Source: Malaciobacter marinus (lineage in GTDB: Bacteria > Campylobacterota > Campylobacteria > Campylobacterales > Arcobacteraceae). Taken from it: 64,000 nucleotides of DNA. Below the pieces are notes generated by a model. That model saw only the letters and a program-made list of their open reading frames with translations. It searched no databases and had not been told where the DNA came from. This document shows, in pieces, positions 34,081 through 43,173 of this stretch. Each line of letters opens with the position of its first letter. The stretch's first letter is position 1. The stretch lies in assembly GCF_003544855.1 (NCBI RefSeq), contig NZ_CP032101.1, forward strand, positions 2,294,001-2,358,000, given 5' to 3'. A program made the translations under genes and the position numbers.

Positions 34081-35439
34081 TTATCTAGGTATTTTTGGCA
34101 TTCCACCACCAGGTCCTTGCATTTGACCTAACATACTGCTTAAACCTTTCATACCACCTTTTGATGAAAGTTTTTTTGCCATTTTTGAAGCACTTTTAAA
34201 CTGCTTCAAAATTTTATTAACTTGAACATCATTTAATCCTGAACCTTTTGCAATTCTTCTTTTTCTACTTGGATTAATTAAACTTGGTTGTTCTCTTTCT
34301 TTAGGAGTCATAGAGCCAATCATAGCTTTTATTCTTTTAATTTCATCAGAATTCTCAAAATCCATATCTTTAATAGGTCCAGCCATTTGTGAAAGTCCTG
34401 GAATCATTCCAATAATTGATTTCATAGAACCTAATTTACTCATCATTGCTAATTGTTCTAAAAAGTCATTAAAGTTAAATTCACCTTTTTTAATCTTTTT
34501 ACTTACTTCTTTTGCTTTTTTCTCATCAATTACAGCTGAAGTTTTTTCTGCAAGACCTTCCATATCTCCAAGCCCTAGAAGTCTTGATACAATTCTATCA
34601 GGAATAAATACTTCTAAATCTGGCATCTTTTCACCAACACCAATAAATCTTAAAGGAACTCCAACTTGATGTGCGATAGATAGAGCAACTCCACCTTTTG
34701 TATCACCATCATATTTTGATAATACAACTCCATCTATTCCAATTTTTTCTTTAAAAGTAATTGCTGTTTTAGTTGCATCATGACCTGTTAAAGAGTCTGC
34801 AACATAAAATATTTCATCAGGATTTATTGCATTTTTTACCTCAAAAAGTTGATTCATCAACTCTTCATCAATTGCAAGTCTACCAGCTGTATCAACTAAT
34901 AAAACATCATATAATTCTTTTTTAGCTTTTTCTTGTGCAGCTTTTGCAATTACAACAGGATCTTTTTCATTATCATCAAAATAGATATCTACTTCAACTT
35001 GATTGGCAATTTGTTTTAATTGTTCAACTGCTGCTAATCTTTGTAAGTCACAAGCTGCTACTAAAACTTTTTTCTTTCTAGTTTTTAAATAGTTTGCAAG
35101 TTTACCTGTTGTTGTTGTTTTACCAGAACCTTGAAGTCCTGTCATTAATATTGTAGTTGGAGGTGTGCTTGAAAAAACAAACCCTTGATTACCTTCAGTT
35201 GATAATATTTTATTTAACTCTTTTTTTAGTGCATTTATAAAAGAGTCTTGTCCAATTCCATTTTTCTTTGTTTCTAATTCAACTTCAGTTATTAATTCTT
35301 TTGATGTTTTATGATGTACATCAGATTTTAATAATGATTTCTTAAGTTCTGTAGTAGCTTTTTTTAAAGCTGCTGCATCATCTTTATGTCTTATCTTATT
35401 TATCGAATTTCTAAGTGAGCCTGTTATTGAATCAAACAA
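34081..35439 (-). CDS. ffh: Signal recognition particle protein Ffh
   Basis: Ffh is the SRP GTPase that binds signal peptides and 4.5S RNA. The N domain, G domain (P-loop GLQGSGKTTTTGKLA, about 104-118; DTAGRLAIDEEL; TKYDGDTKGG as SKYDGDTKGG) and the Met-rich M domain (about 295-452, ending in GQMQGPGGGMPKIPR) are all present. An in-frame TTG at 35451 would start 4 codons earlier, but the GGAG ribosome site lies between it and the TTG at 35439, so I choose the latter. The product then begins MFDSITGSLR, as usual for the family. Confidence 0.95.
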   Translation of the reverse strand: MFDSITGSLRNSINKIRHKDDAAALKKATTELKKSLLKSDVHHKTSKELITEVELETKKNGIGQDSFINALKKELNKILSTEGNQGFVFSSTPPTTILMTGLQGSGKTTTTGKLANYLKTRKKKVLVAACDLQRLAAVEQLKQIANQVEVDIYFDDNEKDPVVIAKAAQEKAKKELYDVLLVDTAGRLAIDEELMNQLFEVKNAINPDEIFYVADSLTGHDATKTAITFKEKIGIDGVVLSKYDGDTKGGVALSIAHQVGVPLRFIGVGEKMPDLEVFIPDRIVSRLLGLGDMEGLAEKTSAVIDEKKAKEVSKKIKKGEFNFNDFLEQLAMMSKLGSMKSIIGMIPGLSQMAGPIKDMDFENSDEIKRIKAMIGSMTPKEREQPSLINPSRKRRIAKGSGLNDVQVNKILKQFKSASKMAKKLSSKGGMKGLSSMLGQMQGPGGGMPKIPR

Positions 35440-35469
35440 AATTATCTCCAACTATTTAAAATTTTGGCA

Positions 35470-35475
35470 ATTATA
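35470..35475 (-). promoter_or_regulatory. -10 box before ffh
   Basis: Reverse strand CAATATAATTGCCAAAA has TATAAT about 30 bases before the chosen TTG start. Almost the same string (GATATAATTGCCAAAA) precedes the U32 gene at 43.07 kb, which supports both as real promoters. Confidence 0.6.
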
Positions 35476-35590
35476 TTGTTTATATACTTTAAAATAGTTT
35501 AAAGAAGATATATTTTAAGGTAAATTTAATATTAGTGAGTTAAGAAAAACCCATATCAAGGCTTTTCTTCTTAAAAGTTAAACTTAAAAA

Positions 35591-36337
35591 TTAATTAAAA
35601 TCAAACACTTTAAATTCTCTTGGCTCTTGTGATTCAAATTCATAATCAAAAATTCTTGTAACTTTTGAATGAAGTAAAACTCTATTTACATTTGGATTAG
35701 TTTTTCCATATACACTATCACCTATAATAGGAAAACCAAGATGATTTAAATGTACTCTAATTTGATGTGTTCTTCCAGTATCAATTACAACTTTAATTTT
35801 TGATTTATTACCCTCAATAAGCATAGGATATATAGTTGTTGTTGCAGGTTTACCTTTTGTCATATCTATTTTAGATTTAGCCACACCTCTATTTTTGATA
35901 GTTAAAATAGGTAAATCAATTGTTGTTTCTTCTATAACTTTTCCCTCAACAACAGCAACATACTCTTTATAAACCCTATTCTTTTTAAATTCAGTAATAG
36001 CTTTTGTTTGAAACTCTTCAGTTTTAGCAAATAGCATAACCCCACTTGTCTCTTTATCAAGTCTATTTAATAAAAAATAATCTTGGTATTTATTTGAAAC
36101 TTCATCTGTTGTCATATACGCAGGTTTATCTATTGCTAAGATATCATCATCTTCAAATATAACTTTTATATTAGCAAGTTTTTTTACAACAAATTTTGTA
36201 TCAGTTTTAATTTCTCCTCTTGCAATAACAACTTTTTTACCAGATGCTCTTACTAGTCCTCTATCAATTAACTCTTTTGCTTTTGAATTAGAGATTTTTT
36301 CTTGCTTTGCAAGAAGCTTATACGCCTTTTCATACAT
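35591..36337 (-). CDS. RluA-family pseudouridine synthase
   Basis: Converts uridine to pseudouridine in rRNA or tRNA. The 248-residue protein has an N-terminal S4-like domain (about 1-50, SNSKAKELIDRGLVRASGKK) and the catalytic motif NRLDKETSGVMLFAKT, where the Asp is the nucleophile. The later GRTHQIRVHLNHLGFPIIGD is also family-typical. It overlaps waaA by 8 bases. The exact RNA site cannot be told from sequence; in Campylobacter the gene occupies the same place next to ffh. Confidence 0.9.
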   Translation of the reverse strand: MYEKAYKLLAKQEKISNSKAKELIDRGLVRASGKKVVIARGEIKTDTKFVVKKLANIKVIFEDDDILAIDKPAYMTTDEVSNKYQDYFLLNRLDKETSGVMLFAKTEEFQTKAITEFKKNRVYKEYVAVVEGKVIEETTIDLPILTIKNRGVAKSKIDMTKGKPATTTIYPMLIEGNKSKIKVVIDTGRTHQIRVHLNHLGFPIIGDSVYGKTNPNVNRVLLHSKVTRIFDYEFESQEPREFKVFDFN

Positions 36338-37475
36338 TTTTTAATTCCTTTAGTATTGGCTTTATTGAACCAGCTTTAGCTAAAACTGGTTTTTTTAATT
36401 TTTTAATATCATTTAAATATTTTTCAAGTTCGTCATTTTGTATTATATAATAATTATTGATACAATCAAATAATGACTTTTGATTAAATATATGTTTCCC
36501 ACTTATTAATTTACATCCAAAATATGCAGGTTCTACAGGATTGTGACCTCCAATTTTTTCAAAAGCACCACATAAAATCACAACATCAGATATTGCGTAT
36601 ATATTATTTAACTCACCCATTTTATCAATCAAAATTATATCAGAATCAAAATTTTCTTTTTGTGAAAATCTATGGCAAGATAAATTATTTTTTTTACTAT
36701 ATGTGTCAATTAATTCATATACTTTATCAAATCTTTCAGGATGTCTAGGAACAATTACTAATTTTCCATGCTCTTTTTTATAAGCTTTTAAAATTAGTTC
36801 TTCTTCTTTTTCATGACTACTTCCTGCTGTGATTAAAGTAGAATTTGGTTTTTTATACTCTTTTGTAATTTTTGGTAATTGTGCTAATTTAATATTTCCT
36901 ATAACTTCAATATTCTTTCCACCAAGTTCTTCTAATCTTTTTTTATCTATTTCACTTTGAGCATAAATTTTATCAATATTTTTAAATATATACTTATAAA
37001 ACCAACTCATTTTTTTATATGAGTTATAAGACTTATCTGAAATTCTTGCATTAATCAAATATGTTTTTGCACCTTTTCTTTTAGCAAATAAAAATAAGAT
37101 GTACCATAATTCTGCTTCCATAACCACGAGTGCTTTTTGTCTATTTATCCAAAATGGCAAAAATATTTCATATGGCAAATATCTTGTACTTCTACTAGTA
37201 CTAATTGCTTCATCATAACCTGTATTAGTTATTACTGATAAATTACAATCTTTAAACTCATCTATTAAAGGTCTAATCGCTTTTGTTTCACCCATTGAAC
37301 ATGTATGAAACCATATTTTATTTTCATTTTCAAACTTTGGATTTTTTCTTAAAAAAAATTTCGCGGGAATTGCAATTTGATATTTTTTATTTCTTAGTTT
37401 TAGTAGTAGTATAGGAATAGCAATTATATATAAAATAACTGCTAATACATAATAAATAAAATAAAAGAGGCTCAA
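36330..37475 (-). CDS. waaA: 3-deoxy-D-manno-octulosonic acid (Kdo) transferase WaaA
   Basis: WaaA (KdtA) adds Kdo to lipid A precursors at the inner membrane. The 381-residue protein has an N-terminal membrane anchor (about 5-25), then IWFHTCSMGETKAIRPLIDEF, TNTGYDEA, and the C-terminal GT-B donor site with ILCGAFEKIGGHNPVEPAYFG. The start is a TTG, 9 bases after GAGG; no ATG in this frame lies nearby. The gene is in the conserved glyQ-ffh run. Confidence 0.93.
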   Translation of the reverse strand: MSLFYFIYYVLAVILYIIAIPILLLKLRNKKYQIAIPAKFFLRKNPKFENENKIWFHTCSMGETKAIRPLIDEFKDCNLSVITNTGYDEAISTSRSTRYLPYEIFLPFWINRQKALVVMEAELWYILFLFAKRKGAKTYLINARISDKSYNSYKKMSWFYKYIFKNIDKIYAQSEIDKKRLEELGGKNIEVIGNIKLAQLPKITKEYKKPNSTLITAGSSHEKEEELILKAYKKEHGKLVIVPRHPERFDKVYELIDTYSKKNNLSCHRFSQKENFDSDIILIDKMGELNNIYAISDVVILCGAFEKIGGHNPVEPAYFGCKLISGKHIFNQKSLFDCINNYYIIQNDELEKYLNDIKKLKKPVLAKAGSIKPILKELKNV

Positions 37476-37478
37476 AAA

Positions 37479-38198
37479 TTAAGCCTCTACAGTTTCATCT
37501 TCTTTATAAAGGATTCTTCCACAGTGAGGACAATTTATAATCTCATCTGATTTAACAACCTCTGCATAAGTTTTGTCATTTATTTTCATATGGCATCCAT
37601 AACAAGCTTGTTTTTTAACAGGTACAACAGCTGTATCTTTTGCCCATCTTCTAATTTTTTCATAAAATGTTAAAATTTTACTATCAACTTTTTCTAATAA
37701 TTCACTTCTTTGTTGATAAACAACATTTCTTTGTTTATTTATATCTTCAATTTGATTATCAACTGCAATTTGAATATCTTTTATTGATTCTTCTTCTTGG
37801 GCTAATTTCTCTTGAAACTCTTTTAATTGTGATTCTCTTTCTTCTGTAATCTCATCAAGTCTAGCTATCTCTTCATTTGCAAATGAAATTTGTTCTTTTG
37901 CAATCTCTTCTTCTAGTTGTAAAGCTTTTAGCTCTTTTTCATTTTGCACTTCTTTATGCTTTTTTGCAATATCATCTAATTTAGTTTTTAATTCTGCTAA
38001 ATGAATATTATTTTTAGTTCTTTTTGATTTTACTTCATCTATTAGAACATATGTATTATTAATTGATACTTTTATTGCCTCTGCTGTTTCAACAAAAGTA
38101 GCTAACTTTGCTTTTTCATTCTCGATTTGAGGTTCAAACATACTAATTTGTGTATCAAATTTTGATAATTTAACTAGATCCTCTAAATATTTATTCAA
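37479..38198 (-). CDS. Coiled-coil zinc-ribbon protein (FlgZ/HP0958-like)
   Basis: The 239-residue protein is a long antiparallel coiled coil (about 1-185) followed by a C4 zinc ribbon (about 198-232: CYGCHMKIN, then CPHCGRILY). This fits the C4-type zinc-ribbon family that includes Helicobacter HP0958 (FlgZ), needed for RpoN stability and flagellin mRNA handling there. Here it sits in the housekeeping run between the Nif3-like gene and waaA, the same place as in Campylobacter. A role in flagellar control is therefore possible but not shown. Confidence 0.85.
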   Translation of the reverse strand: MNKYLEDLVKLSKFDTQISMFEPQIENEKAKLATFVETAEAIKVSINNTYVLIDEVKSKRTKNNIHLAELKTKLDDIAKKHKEVQNEKELKALQLEEEIAKEQISFANEEIARLDEITEERESQLKEFQEKLAQEEESIKDIQIAVDNQIEDINKQRNVVYQQRSELLEKVDSKILTFYEKIRRWAKDTAVVPVKKQACYGCHMKINDKTYAEVVKSDEIINCPHCGRILYKEDETVEA

Positions 38199-38955
38199 CT
38201 GTTTCTCCTTGTATACAAAACTTAAATGGATTTTTCGAAGCTGATATTATAGCTTTTAATTCATTTTTTTTCAAATTTTTTTCTAAAACACCGACTAAAA
38301 GCTCATTGAAGTACTTTTCGCTTTCATAATGTCTTATATCTATTAGTGATATATTTCTACTTTTTGCATCCATTGCATCATGATACTTTATATCACCTGT
38401 TAAAAAGCAATCAGCTTTCACCTCACTTAATAAAGACATTCCTGCACCAGTAACAATCCCTACTTTCTCAACTCTTTCATTACACTTTACCACATTTGTA
38501 AATTCAATACCTAATTTTGAAGTAATCTCTTTTGCAAACTCATCAAAATCTTTATTTACATTTGCATAAATTATAAAATCATTTATATCCTCTTTTTCAA
38601 TAATATCAAGTTTTAAAATATCTTTTGCAACATACATATTTAAGTGTGTTTTATCTATGTTTGTGTGCATTGAAATTAATGCAATATTTTTTTGAATTAA
38701 GATTTTTAATAATTTTGTACAATAATTATCATAATTTATCTTTTTAAGAGGTGCAAAAATCAATGGATGATGAGTAATAATTAAAGAGTTCTCTTCTACT
38801 TCATTTAAAAAATCTTCATCCAAATCAATACTTACATATATTTTTTTTATTTTATCCTCAAAATTTCCAACTAATAAACCTGAGTTATCCCATTTTTCTT
38901 GTAAAGAAAAAGGAGAAATTTCATCTAAAATATTATAAATATCTAAAATTTTCAA
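38191..38955 (-). CDS. Nif3-like dinuclear metal centre protein
   Basis: The 254-residue protein is of the Nif3/YbgI (GTP cyclohydrolase 1 type 2 homologue) family: WDNSGLLVGNFEDKIKKIYVS near the N-terminus, ITHHPLIFAPLKKI (metal His), SMHTNIDKTHLN, and the C-terminal FLTGDIKYHDAMDAKSRNIS and DIRHYESEKYF with further metal ligands. Cellular role is unclear in this family. It overlaps the zinc-ribbon gene by 8 bases and follows glyQ by 2 bases. Confidence 0.9.
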   Translation of the reverse strand: MKILDIYNILDEISPFSLQEKWDNSGLLVGNFEDKIKKIYVSIDLDEDFLNEVEENSLIITHHPLIFAPLKKINYDNYCTKLLKILIQKNIALISMHTNIDKTHLNMYVAKDILKLDIIEKEDINDFIIYANVNKDFDEFAKEITSKLGIEFTNVVKCNERVEKVGIVTGAGMSLLSEVKADCFLTGDIKYHDAMDAKSRNISLIDIRHYESEKYFNELLVGVLEKNLKKNELKAIISASKNPFKFCIQGETVE

Positions 38956-38957
38956 GA

Positions 38958-39839
38958 TTAGCTTCCAACTCTTTTTGTTCGTTCTTCTTCTTGTTCTTTA
39001 TATAAAACAGCACAACCTTGAGCTAGCTCTCTTACTTTTAAAATATAATTTTGTCTTTCTGTAACTGAAATTGCTTTTCTTGCATCAAGTGTATTAAATG
39101 CGTGAGAAGCCATCATACATTGGTCATATGCAGGTAAAGGAAGCTTTGCTTCAAGACAAGATTTACACTCATTAAAAGCATCATCAAAATGTCTAAATAA
39201 CATAGAAGTATCTGCTACTTCAAAATTATATTTAGAAAACTCATATTCACTCTCTTTATGAACATCTGCATAAGTAGTTGTTCCATATTTATTCTCATTC
39301 CAAACAATATCAAATACAGAATCAACACCTTGTAAATACATAGCTAATCTTTCTGTCCCATAAGTAATCTCAACAGCAACAGGGTCACAAGCTAAACCAC
39401 CAACTTGTTGGAAATATGTAAATTGTGTAACTTCCATACCATCAAGCCAAACTTCCCAACCAAGTCCCCATGCTCCAAGCGTTGGAGATTCCCAGTTATC
39501 TTCTACAAATCTTATATCATGTTTTGAAGTATCAAGTCCTAAATACTCTAATGATTGTAAATATAAATCTTGAATATTATCTGGACTTGGTTTAATCAAT
39601 ACTTGAAACTGATAATATGCACCCAATCTGTTTGGATTCTCTCCATATCTTCCATCAGTAGGTCTTCTACTTGGTGCAACATATGCTGTACTCCAAGGAG
39701 TTGAATCTAAACTTCTAAGTATTGTTGCAGGATGGAAAGTACCTGCACCTGCTGGAATATCGTAAGGTTGAACAATATTGCAACCTTGATTTGCCCAAAA
39801 CTCTTGTAATTTTAATAATATCTGTGAAAAAGTAGTCAT
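38958..39839 (-). CDS. glyQ: Glycine--tRNA ligase alpha subunit
   Basis: GlyQ is the catalytic alpha chain of the tetrameric glycyl-tRNA synthetase. The 293-residue protein matches closely: [38 protein letters not shown], and [21 protein letters not shown]. glyS is elsewhere. It is preceded by a TATAAT box at 39887-39892, and heads the glyQ-Nif3-zinc ribbon-waaA-rluA run. Confidence 0.97.
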   Translation of the reverse strand: MTTFSQILLKLQEFWANQGCNIVQPYDIPAGAGTFHPATILRSLDSTPWSTAYVAPSRRPTDGRYGENPNRLGAYYQFQVLIKPSPDNIQDLYLQSLEYLGLDTSKHDIRFVEDNWESPTLGAWGLGWEVWLDGMEVTQFTYFQQVGGLACDPVAVEITYGTERLAMYLQGVDSVFDIVWNENKYGTTTYADVHKESEYEFSKYNFEVADTSMLFRHFDDAFNECKSCLEAKLPLPAYDQCMMASHAFNTLDARKAISVTERQNYILKVRELAQGCAVLYKEQEEERTKRVGS

Positions 39840-39886
39840 ATTTATCTAAGTCCTAATCCTTGTAAGTTATTGTGTTAATTCTTTAA

Positions 39887-39892
39887 ATTATA
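39887..39892 (-). promoter_or_regulatory. -10 box before glyQ
   Basis: Reverse strand AATTATATAATTTAAAG gives TATAAT about 48 bases before the glyQ ATG, overlapping the region just before the end of the PurE-like gene. An AAGGA ribosome site lies closer to the start. Confidence 0.5.
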
Positions 39893-39898
39893 TAATTT

Positions 39899-40393
39899 TT
39901 ATAAAAGTACTTCTATATTTTTTGCAGCTGTTTGTACTTTATTTAACATTACGATTCTATCTTCTTTAAGTTTAACTGCTAACTCATTATCATTTAATGC
40001 TAAAATTTGTACAGCTAGATAAGCTGAGTTTATAGCACCTTCTTCATCCAATGCAACAGTTGCAACTGGCATAGCTAAAGGTTTATTTATTGTAGAAAGA
40101 ATAGCTGTTGAACCATCAAAATTTTTATCTTTTATTGGTACTGCAATTATCGGTTTTGTTGTACCAGAAGCTACACTACTTGCCAAACATCCATTGATGC
40201 TTGAAGCAACAATAAATGAAACAGCACCTTTTTCTTCAGCACATTTAATATAATCTTTTATTTTTTCTATTGAATCATAAAGTGACAATACAGTTAGTTC
40301 ATAATTTACATTAAACTTTTCAAAAGTCTCGGTACATTTTTTCATAACATCAAAATCTGAGTTACTTCCAATTATAATAGAAACAAATTTCAT
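39899..40393 (-). CDS. PurE-family protein lacking catalytic residues
   Basis: PurE (N5-CAIR mutase) normally works in purine synthesis. The 164-residue protein has the fold and phosphate-binding start (IIIGSNSDFDVMKK) and late motifs (MPVATVALDEEGAINSAYLA). However the catalytic SAHR motif is SLYD here (Tyr39, Asp40), and the conserved His of the glycine-rich AAHL loop is Cys69 (INGCL). The reading frame is intact. The gene keeps the position of purE next to glyQ seen in Campylobacter. I infer a pseudoenzyme or a changed reaction; a genuine purE may exist elsewhere in the genome. Confidence 0.8.
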   Translation of the reverse strand: MKFVSIIIGSNSDFDVMKKCTETFEKFNVNYELTVLSLYDSIEKIKDYIKCAEEKGAVSFIVASSINGCLASSVASGTTKPIIAVPIKDKNFDGSTAILSTINKPLAMPVATVALDEEGAINSAYLAVQILALNDNELAVKLKEDRIVMLNKVQTAAKNIEVLL

Positions 40394-40435
40394 TTTTTAC
40401 CTTAATTAACTTTGTAATTTATCATTTTATCTAAA

Positions 40436-41734
40436 TTAATCTAATAGTTTTATAATCTGTTTTATTTTAAGCTCTTTCCAAGCTTCAAATCTATTTACTA
40501 TTAAGCTTGTTTCTTTAAAATTAAAAAGTGATAGATTTTTTGATTTATCTTTTACTAAAACAGCTTTTGCATTATTATAATAATCAACTCTTTTTATAAG
40601 TTTTTCATCAGTAAAAATAACAACAGTAGGAATAAAAAAGATATCACTTATATGGTAAGTAGCAGTATCCACTGTAATAATTTTATTTGCCCATGAAATA
40701 ATATAAGAATAATCTAAAAAACTCTTAGAATAATCTTTTAAACAAACATAAGATTCATCTTTAACACCATCAATTTGTAAAACAGAAATTATTGTATAAT
40801 CTGGCATTTTTTTTATCATTTTTTTAAGTAATTCTGATGCAATATCTCTTGGTATTGATCTATTTACATTTGCAGAATAAGGATGAAAAAGAAGAATTTT
40901 TCCTTTAAGTTTAATCTCATTAAGCTTTGATTTTAAAGCATTTGATGGCTTATAATTATTTAAAGATAAAGTATTATATTTTCTATTGTTTTCTATTTTT
41001 TTATAATCAATACCAAATTTATAAAGCCAAGAATCTACATAATTTAGTTCACTATAATAAGGTTTTTTTGTTACTAAACTTGTATCTATATAATAATCAT
41101 ACTCGTAAAGTTTTTTTACACTAATTGATAATGCTGTTACTTTATTAATAAATTCTTGATTTAAAAAAATTTGTTTATCTCTTGTAAATTGTTTATTCTC
41201 AGAAGAGTTTAAATATATATCAATAGTAACTGTTTTAAATGTTTTTTTTAGCTCTTCATAAAAAATCCTTAAAGCACTTATACTATTAACCATCTCTCCT
41301 ACTTTAAAACCCATATTACCTAGTATTGCAACTTTTACATCTTGTTTTAAAGTATTTGAAATTTGTGTTTTTAAACTATTATTTGAAGCATTTAAAAATA
41401 TTGATAAATAATCTAAGTTTTCACTAAAATTTACATTTTTTGTAACTAAGGCTTTTTTATTTTGAATAATAGTATTAAATTCATTTTTATTTAAAATTCC
41501 CAACTCTTTTGGAAAATACTTATCACTAGTTAATCTAGTTTCTTCTATAACTTTTAGTTGATATTTCTTATCAACACTTTTAAAAACTCTTTTTAAATCA
41601 AGAAAGTCTTCATATGTAGTTATATATAAAGTATCATTTATAAGGTTTGATGGATTCTTTAGTTTAAAATAAGAAACTAAAGTTCCATCAGTAGTTTTAA
41701 TATTGATATTTTGTGTAACTCTAAATATTACCAT
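40436..41734 (-). CDS. Glycosyltransferase family 9-like protein
   Basis: The 432-residue protein has a C-terminal half like heptosyltransferases (GT9): ILLFHPYSANVNRSIPRDIA, then IISWANKIITVDTATYHISDI and PTVVIFT. The corresponding ADP-heptose site usually has a PGS..KRWP pattern, which is replaced here. The N-terminal 130 residues have no clear match. It overlaps the U32 gene stop by one base (TAATG). Sugar donor and acceptor are not predictable; an LPS or glycan role is likely. Confidence 0.7.
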   Translation of the reverse strand: MVIFRVTQNINIKTTDGTLVSYFKLKNPSNLINDTLYITTYEDFLDLKRVFKSVDKKYQLKVIEETRLTSDKYFPKELGILNKNEFNTIIQNKKALVTKNVNFSENLDYLSIFLNASNNSLKTQISNTLKQDVKVAILGNMGFKVGEMVNSISALRIFYEELKKTFKTVTIDIYLNSSENKQFTRDKQIFLNQEFINKVTALSISVKKLYEYDYYIDTSLVTKKPYYSELNYVDSWLYKFGIDYKKIENNRKYNTLSLNNYKPSNALKSKLNEIKLKGKILLFHPYSANVNRSIPRDIASELLKKMIKKMPDYTIISVLQIDGVKDESYVCLKDYSKSFLDYSYIISWANKIITVDTATYHISDIFFIPTVVIFTDEKLIKRVDYYNNAKAVLVKDKSKNLSLFNFKETSLIVNRFEAWKELKIKQIIKLLD

Positions 41735-43029
41735 TAATAATTACAACTTGCCTCATCTTCATTTTTAATTCTAAGCATAGTTAAATATGGTAATTTAGAA
41801 GGAAGTTTGATTTTATTCGTATTTCCACTATGAACTGAGTCTAACTCTTTATTTGTATCAGTTAAAATCTTTTTAAAATTTATATAATACTTTCCATCTT
41901 CTTTTTTATAGATTTTACCTATTTCATTCTCACATTCAGTGATTTGTGCATCAATTGGAGCAAAAATTTCAATCTCATCACCTGGATAAGTTTTATATTT
42001 ACACATAAAATACTCTTCATCTTCAGTAACTAAACCACTTACCTCATAACTTCCTTTACTTAGTGCATATTCATGATTTTGTGTATCACTTTTATCAAAT
42101 GGTCTATGAATCAAATATGCATCTGTAAAACCTCTGTTTTTAGTAGTGTAAAGTTCCTCTTGATATTTTTTTGCATCAAATTTATCTTCAAAATAATCAT
42201 CAATTGCTTCTCTATAAGCATAAGAAGTAACAGCAGCATAATAAGGTGATTTTGTTCTTCCTTCAATCTTAACTGAATCAACTGCATTTGAATCAAGAAT
42301 CTCTTGCATATGAGAAGCTAAATTCATATCTTTTGAATTAAATATATATGTTCCCACACCTGGTTCTTCTTCAAGTCTAAATAACGAGCTATGATCCTCA
42401 TTTGCAGCATAAAGTGTATACTCAAATCTACAATCATTTGCACAACTTCCTCTATTTGGTACTCTTCCCATTTGAACTGCACTTACTAGGCATCTGCCAC
42501 TATATGCAAAACACATTGAACCATGTACAAAAATCTCTATTTCCATATCAGGAAGATGTTTTTTTATTTCTTTTACATCTTTCAATGAAATCTCTCTTGC
42601 TGCAATAATTCTTTTTACACCCATATCCCAAAAAACTTGTGCATCAAGATAGTTTAATACATTTGCTTGTGTTGACAAATGAATTGGTATTTGAGGAGCT
42701 ATATCCCTACAAAGTTTTACCACACCAGGTGCAGCTACAATAAAAGCATCAGGTTCTAATTCAGCCATTTTAATAATATGCTTTTTTAATAACTCAATTT
42801 GAGAGTTAAAAGGAAAACCATTAATAGTTGCATAAACTTTTTTACCCCTTGCATGAGCATAATCTATACCTTCTTTAAAACTTTCAAAAGTAAACTCTTT
42901 TCCTGCTCTAATTCTTAAACTAAAATGACTAACCCCACCATAAACAGCATCAGCACCATATGCAATAGCTATTTTTAATTTTTCTAAATTTCCAGCTGGT
43001 GATAATAATTCTACGTTATTTTTCTTCAT
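41734..43029 (-). CDS. U32-family peptidase-like protein, probable tRNA hydroxylation factor (TrhP type)
   Basis: The protein, about 431 residues, begins MKKNNVELLSPAGNLEKLK and carries the U32 signature: FVHGSMCFAYSGRCLVSAVQ, then RGSCANDCRFEY. Conserved cysteines in this block are shared by TrhP/YegQ-type proteins, which make 5-hydroxyuridine in tRNA. A longer reading from a TTG at 43071 is rejected because that codon lies in the -10 box; the ATG at 43029 has AAGGA 7 bases upstream. In Campylobacter a U32 gene occupies the same neighbourhood. Confidence 0.88.
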   Translation of the reverse strand: MKKNNVELLSPAGNLEKLKIAIAYGADAVYGGVSHFSLRIRAGKEFTFESFKEGIDYAHARGKKVYATINGFPFNSQIELLKKHIIKMAELEPDAFIVAAPGVVKLCRDIAPQIPIHLSTQANVLNYLDAQVFWDMGVKRIIAAREISLKDVKEIKKHLPDMEIEIFVHGSMCFAYSGRCLVSAVQMGRVPNRGSCANDCRFEYTLYAANEDHSSLFRLEEEPGVGTYIFNSKDMNLASHMQEILDSNAVDSVKIEGRTKSPYYAAVTSYAYREAIDDYFEDKFDAKKYQEELYTTKNRGFTDAYLIHRPFDKSDTQNHEYALSKGSYEVSGLVTEDEEYFMCKYKTYPGDEIEIFAPIDAQITECENEIGKIYKKEDGKYYINFKKILTDTNKELDSVHSGNTNKIKLPSKLPYLTMLRIKNEDEASCNY

Positions 43030-43070
43030 CAATAATCCTTGTGCTTTTGCACATTTTAAATTTTTTGGCA

Positions 43071-43076
43071 ATTATA
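43071..43076 (-). promoter_or_regulatory. -10 box before the U32 gene
   Basis: Reverse strand TTTGATATAATTGCCAAAA has a perfect TATAAT 42 bases before the chosen ATG, and matches the ffh promoter over 14 bases. It probably transcribes the U32, GT9-like and PurE-like genes. Confidence 0.6.
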
Positions 43077-43153
43077 TCAAATAATATTTATAAATAAGAT
43101 TTTACATTAAATGTAGAATTTTTATATAAAAAAAAGTTAATACTAGTAAGTAA

Positions 43154-43173
43154 GAAAGCTTTTAAAAGCTTTC
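43154..43173 (-). terminator. Palindrome over the chemoreceptor stop codon
   Basis: A perfect 20-base palindrome, GAAAGCTTTTAAAAGCTTTC, includes the last two codons and stop of the chemoreceptor gene. On its transcript a U-rich stretch follows some 25 bases later. It may work as a weak terminator. Confidence 0.4.

Noticed and set aside
35540-35575. Imperfect hairpin between the pseudouridine synthase gene and ffh
   Set aside because: Arms have a mismatch and an ill-defined loop; a terminator there is plausible but too weak to list.
36368-36391. Inverted repeat with T run on the plus strand (AACCAG / CTGGTT)
   Set aside because: Lies within the waaA coding sequence and on the strand without a gene ending nearby; most likely coincidental.
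42986-43071. Longer U32 start at 43071
   Set aside because: The TTG overlaps the -10 box; the ATG at 43029 has a proper ribosome site.
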